A stretch of DNA of 7,098 nt, from the NCBI GenBank assembly GCA_030699855.1, contig JAUYKR010000070.1, forward strand, positions 1-7,098, in the 5' to 3' direction. Position numbers and translations under genes: made by a program. The notes under the pieces are model-generated. The model did no database searches and was not told the origin of the DNA. It saw only the letters and a program-made list of their open reading frames with translations. This DNA is from a bacterium. Its GTDB lineage: Bacteria; Patescibacteriota; Gracilibacteria; JAUYGZ01. This document shows, one piece after another, positions 5,248 through 7,098 of the stretch. Position 1 is the first letter of the stretch. The number at the start of each line of letters is the position of its first letter.

Positions 5248-5751
5248 ATGAACAAGGTAAAAATCACCCGCCTCGACAAATCCCTTCCCCTCCCCACCTA
5301 CGAGACCAGCGGTTCGGTGGGTTTCGATTTGCTCGCTCGGGAAGAGATGACCATCGCCCCCGGGACTATTGAATTGATTCCGGGAAACGTGATCGTTGAA
5401 TGTCCTCATGGTTACATGCTGGCCGTGGCCAGCCGCTCTTCCACTCCACGGAAGAAAGGCCTGACCATGCCTCATGGCTTTGGCATCATCGACAAAGACT
5501 ACTGCGGCCCACAGGACGAGATTAAAATCCAGGTCTACAATTTTACCGACCAACCCGTCATCATCCACAAGGGCGACAAGATTGCTCAGGGCTTATTCGT
5601 GCGCGTGGACACCTTTGAATTTGAAGAGGTCGAGCAAATCAAAGACAGCTCACGGGGTGGATTTGGAAGTACCGGTGGACATCAGGAAAAGAAACCAGGA
5701 GGAATAAGTCAGCATGCTAAAGAATCCCTGGAAGAGGCAACTACAAAGTAG
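5248..5751 (+). CDS. dut: Deoxyuridine 5'-triphosphate nucleotidohydrolase (dUTPase)
   Basis: The enzyme hydrolyses dUTP to dUMP and pyrophosphate, keeping uracil out of DNA and supplying dUMP for thymidylate synthesis; the family acts as a trimer. All five trimeric dUTPase motifs can be seen in the 167 residues: I SGSVGFDLLA (21-30), II SRSSTPRKKGL (62-72), III GIIDKDYCG (79-87) with the catalytic Asp82 and base-contacting Tyr85, IV GDKIAQGLF (109-117), and V RGGFGSTG (136-143). Motif III is followed by PQDEI, where many members have the more direct YRGEI-type ending, so this is a variant subgroup. About 24 residues follow motif V and form a polar tail. The gene starts 30 bases after rplA and probably shares its transcript. 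Its 3' end overlaps the convergent gene by 11 bases. Confidence 0.95.
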   Translation: MNKVKITRLDKSLPLPTYETSGSVGFDLLAREEMTIAPGTIELIPGNVIVECPHGYMLAVASRSSTPRKKGLTMPHGFGIIDKDYCGPQDEIKIQVYNFTDQPVIIHKGDKIAQGLFVRVDTFEFEEVEQIKDSSRGGFGSTGGHQEKKPGGISQHAKESLEEATTK

Positions 5752-6547
5752 CCCCCTTCAAAAACTCACCATCAGCCCATCGAGCTGCTTTTTGTGCTGC
5801 ATCTTGTTGCCATAAATACTGAGCATAACCCTGACAAAACTTACCAAAGGCTCTTTGCTCATTGTCAGTCTGGACTCCTGCAAAATAAGAGTATTCAGAC
5901 AAATCTCCATTCAAGATTTCCATGTAACCATTGAGAAGAGCCAATCGGTTATTCCCATCGATATCGAATACATTACTGCGTCTGAAAAGGCGGACAAACC
6001 GAGCCTCATCTGATTCATAAAGAGCATGGGCAGCAGGATATAAAAAAAGATTATCCAATAACGCTCTATCTTCATCAGATAGGGGGGCATCATCGGGTTG
6101 AACTTGATAAACAATAGCTCGTCCAATAGTTCCAAAAGCTTCTGTCATAGCTGCAAGTTGATCCACTGAAAGCCGTGGTGGTTCTACAATTCCTTCTAGA
6201 CCTTCTTCCACCACCTGTAAAATCCTCCAAGGACTGGTAACATTCGGATCCCTATCACGACAAGCAGTAAAAAATCTCGTGAGAAAATCTTCGGGATCCA
6301 TCTCGTTAAAATACTTTTGCGATAAAGGATAATTTGGCATGGTATCTTTTAACAGAATCATCAGCCACTCTAAGATTTGAAGTCGCTCACGTTCATCAAA
6401 AGAGTATGCCTCCGTCCGCGCATACAAACCTCTAGCAACCTTTGGCTCACGTAGTGCCGCTTCGGATAAAGCAGGGAAATCAGATATGGCCGTAGGTAAC
6501 GGTAATGTTGTTTCGCCACCCCACTCGGGGGGGAAAGAAGGATCCAT
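5741..6547 (-). CDS. Unrecognised 268-residue soluble protein
   Basis: I do not recognise this protein. The frame runs from an ATG at 6547 to a TAG. It has no signal peptide and no hydrophobic segment long enough for a membrane helix. It is acidic, aromatic and probably mostly helical, with Leu-rich stretches such as RLQILEWLMILLKD (about 54-67) and FLYPAAHALYESDEARFVRLFRR (about 168-190). Its base composition is lower in GC than the ribosomal genes: two 60-base samples counted by hand gave about 37% at 6001-6060 and 63% at 4921-4980. It lies downstream of, and on the same strand as, the toxin-antitoxin pair, but a promoter-like sequence in the 67-base gap suggests separate transcription. Other frames inside it are shorter shadows. 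The length of the open frame supports a real gene. Confidence 0.75.
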   Translation of the reverse strand: MDPSFPPEWGGETTLPLPTAISDFPALSEAALREPKVARGLYARTEAYSFDERERLQILEWLMILLKDTMPNYPLSQKYFNEMDPEDFLTRFFTACRDRDPNVTSPWRILQVVEEGLEGIVEPPRLSVDQLAAMTEAFGTIGRAIVYQVQPDDAPLSDEDRALLDNLFLYPAAHALYESDEARFVRLFRRSNVFDIDGNNRLALLNGYMEILNGDLSEYSYFAGVQTDNEQRAFGKFCQGYAQYLWQQDAAQKAARWADGEFLKGATL

Positions 6548-6558
6548 AAAACAAGTGA

Positions 6559-6582
6559 CTATTATCAGTTAATAGTACCACA
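6559..6582 (-). promoter_or_regulatory. Operator-like dyad upstream of the 268-residue gene
   Basis: ACTATTA (6559-6565) and TAATAGT (6571-6577) form a 7-bp dyad around five bases. GTG (6556-6558) and CAC (6580-6582) can extend it past a 2-base bulge. The dyad overlaps the candidate -10 box and start point, the usual position of a repressor site. It ends 11 bases before the start codon. Confidence 0.4.
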
Positions 6583-6601
6583 AATGGACCGCTCCATCAA
6601 T
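6573..6601 (-). promoter_or_regulatory. Candidate promoter for the 268-residue gene
   Basis: Read on the - strand, TTGATG (6601-6596) and TACTAT (6578-6573) each match consensus at 4 of 6 positions, with an ideal 17-base spacer. Transcription would begin near 6566, leaving a leader of about 19 bases. Confidence 0.4.
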
Positions 6602-6614
6602 AGCCGTGAGAACC

Positions 6615-6884
6615 CTAATAGCATTGTGACCGGTGTAAAACCCGAAGAAGCACAACTTGTTTTCCCTCCTTATCGAGATTGAAAAGTACTCGATAGTCCC
6701 CAATCCTCATACGAAAATCAGCTAGATCATAGTGTTGAAGTTTTTTGGCGTGAACATCTTTCGACCAAGGCAGGTGCTCGAGTTTTTCCAGCTTATCCAA
6801 AATCCTTCCTGCTACCTGGCGCGGTAGAGCGGAAAGATCCTTTAACCATTGTTTTTCGTTAAAAACAACCAGCCTATATTCCAT
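6615..6884 (-). CDS. RelE/ParE-superfamily toxin of a type II toxin-antitoxin system
   Basis: The 89-residue protein has the size and pattern of RelE/ParE toxins: an N-terminal strand (EYRLVVF), a long helical hairpin (about 11-37, ending LEKLEHLPW), the K-L-Q/H-Y-D-L-A-D-F-R-M-R strand (about 48-60), IGDYRVLFNLD (61-71) and the C-terminal VVLLRVLHRSQCY (77-89). The R-x-x-x-G-D-Y-R and terminal H-R-S-x-x-Y signatures are typical of RelE-type mRNA interferases, which cleave mRNA at the ribosome. ParE relatives instead poison gyrase. The final Tyr89 and the Arg residues favour RelE-like activity, but this is an inference. The start overlaps the antitoxin gene by 11 bases and is preceded by the clearest Shine-Dalgarno sequence in the window. 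Confidence 0.88.
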   Translation of the reverse strand: MEYRLVVFNEKQWLKDLSALPRQVAGRILDKLEKLEHLPWSKDVHAKKLQHYDLADFRMRIGDYRVLFNLDKEGKQVVLLRVLHRSQCY

Positions 6885-7098
6885 ACTTCTTCCTAAAACT
6901 CTTTAAAGAAACCATTTTTTTATTTGAGAAGCGAGACTGTTGAACCACATTTCTGGTCACCTTATCCTGGAGTTCCCAAAGCTCTTCTTGGATTTGAGTG
7001 AGTAAGCCAGAATCAGCCATATATTTGACAACGTCCGCGGATAAAACCGCTCCCTGGAGTTTATTGTTGGACAAGATCAGCTGAAATGGCTTTCCGGA
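6874..7098 (-). CDS. Phd/YefM-like antitoxin (5' end outside window)
   Basis: The frame is open from the window edge to a TAG at 6874, giving 74 residues of the C-terminal part. Its first visible residues, SGKPFQLILSNNKLQGAVLS, resemble the end of the Phd/YefM DNA-binding fold (a strand, an N-N-K turn, then a G-A-V-L-S strand), followed by a helix (ADVVKYMADSGLLTQIQEELWELQ). The remaining part (KVTRNVVQQSRFSNKKMVSLKSFRKKYGI region) would be the toxin-binding tail. A TTG at 7074 could start a 66-residue form, but the eight codons before it are open and match the fold, so the true start is probably beyond the window. Position before an overlapping RelE-like toxin is the standard order. The family call is tentative, the antitoxin role firmer. 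Confidence 0.7.
   Translation of the reverse strand, partial: SGKPFQLILSNNKLQGAVLSADVVKYMADSGLLTQIQEELWELQDKVTRNVVQQSRFSNKKMVSLKSFRKKYGI
6885..6894 (-). promoter_or_regulatory. Shine-Dalgarno sequence of the toxin gene
   Basis: On the - strand AGGAAGAAGT directly precedes the toxin ATG, with AGGA six bases from it. It lies inside the antitoxin's last codons, which fits coupled translation. No other gene here has such a clear site. Confidence 0.7.

Noticed and set aside
1..7098. CRISPR array or tandem repeats
   Set aside because: No regularly spaced direct repeats were seen. The only repetition is the Asp-coding GAT tract of nusG and the inverted repeats listed.

Overview
The window is a bacterial chromosomal segment. 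It carries a housekeeping block on the + strand (secE, nusG, an unknown membrane-anchored gene, rplK, rplA, dut). On the left, on the - strand, are two large multi-pass membrane proteins that resemble VirB2/TrbC-type pilins. On the right, also on the - strand, is an accessory segment with a RelE/ParE-type toxin-antitoxin pair and an unrecognised 268-residue gene. Pilin-like proteins of this kind, a minimal SecE, weak Shine-Dalgarno signals and odd insertions in a conserved operon would fit a Patescibacteria (CPR) genome, perhaps Peregrinibacteria-like. This placement is an inference and is not proven by the sequence. The standard genetic code reads every gene cleanly. All ten complete stop codons are TAA or TAG and none is TGA.

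Layout. 1-1014 (-) is the partial second gene and 1022-2149 (-) the complete first gene of a tightly spaced pair of secreted or membrane proteins. Each has a signal peptide and three copies of a two-helix module. 2150-2533 is a 384-base divergent intergenic region without a convincing gene, but it is unusually rich in structure. A 13-bp bulged stem (2166-2178 with 2265-2278) abuts a perfect 25-bp inverted repeat (2279-2303 with 2400-2424) that encloses two more small hairpins. A terminator-like hairpin with a T7 tract (2501-2523) ends ten bases before secE. This region is the best candidate for something undescribed, such as a structured RNA or an elaborate leader.

2534-5751 (+) runs secE, nusG, unknown, rplK, rplA, dut with short gaps or a 1-base overlap, so it is probably one transcription unit. 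SecE is the translocon subunit, NusG the transcription elongation factor, and L11 and L1 form parts of the large ribosomal subunit. Dut removes dUTP. The unknown gene between nusG and rplK, the acidic NusG extension and the palindrome inside the 5' end of rplA depart from the usual form of this operon. rplJ and rplL do not follow rplA.

5741-7098 (-) is visibly AT-richer and looks accessory. A partial Phd/YefM-like antitoxin overlaps a RelE/ParE-like toxin by 11 bases. Downstream lies an unrecognised gene with its own promoter-like sequence and an operator-like dyad. Its 3' end overlaps that of dut tail to tail by 11 bases.
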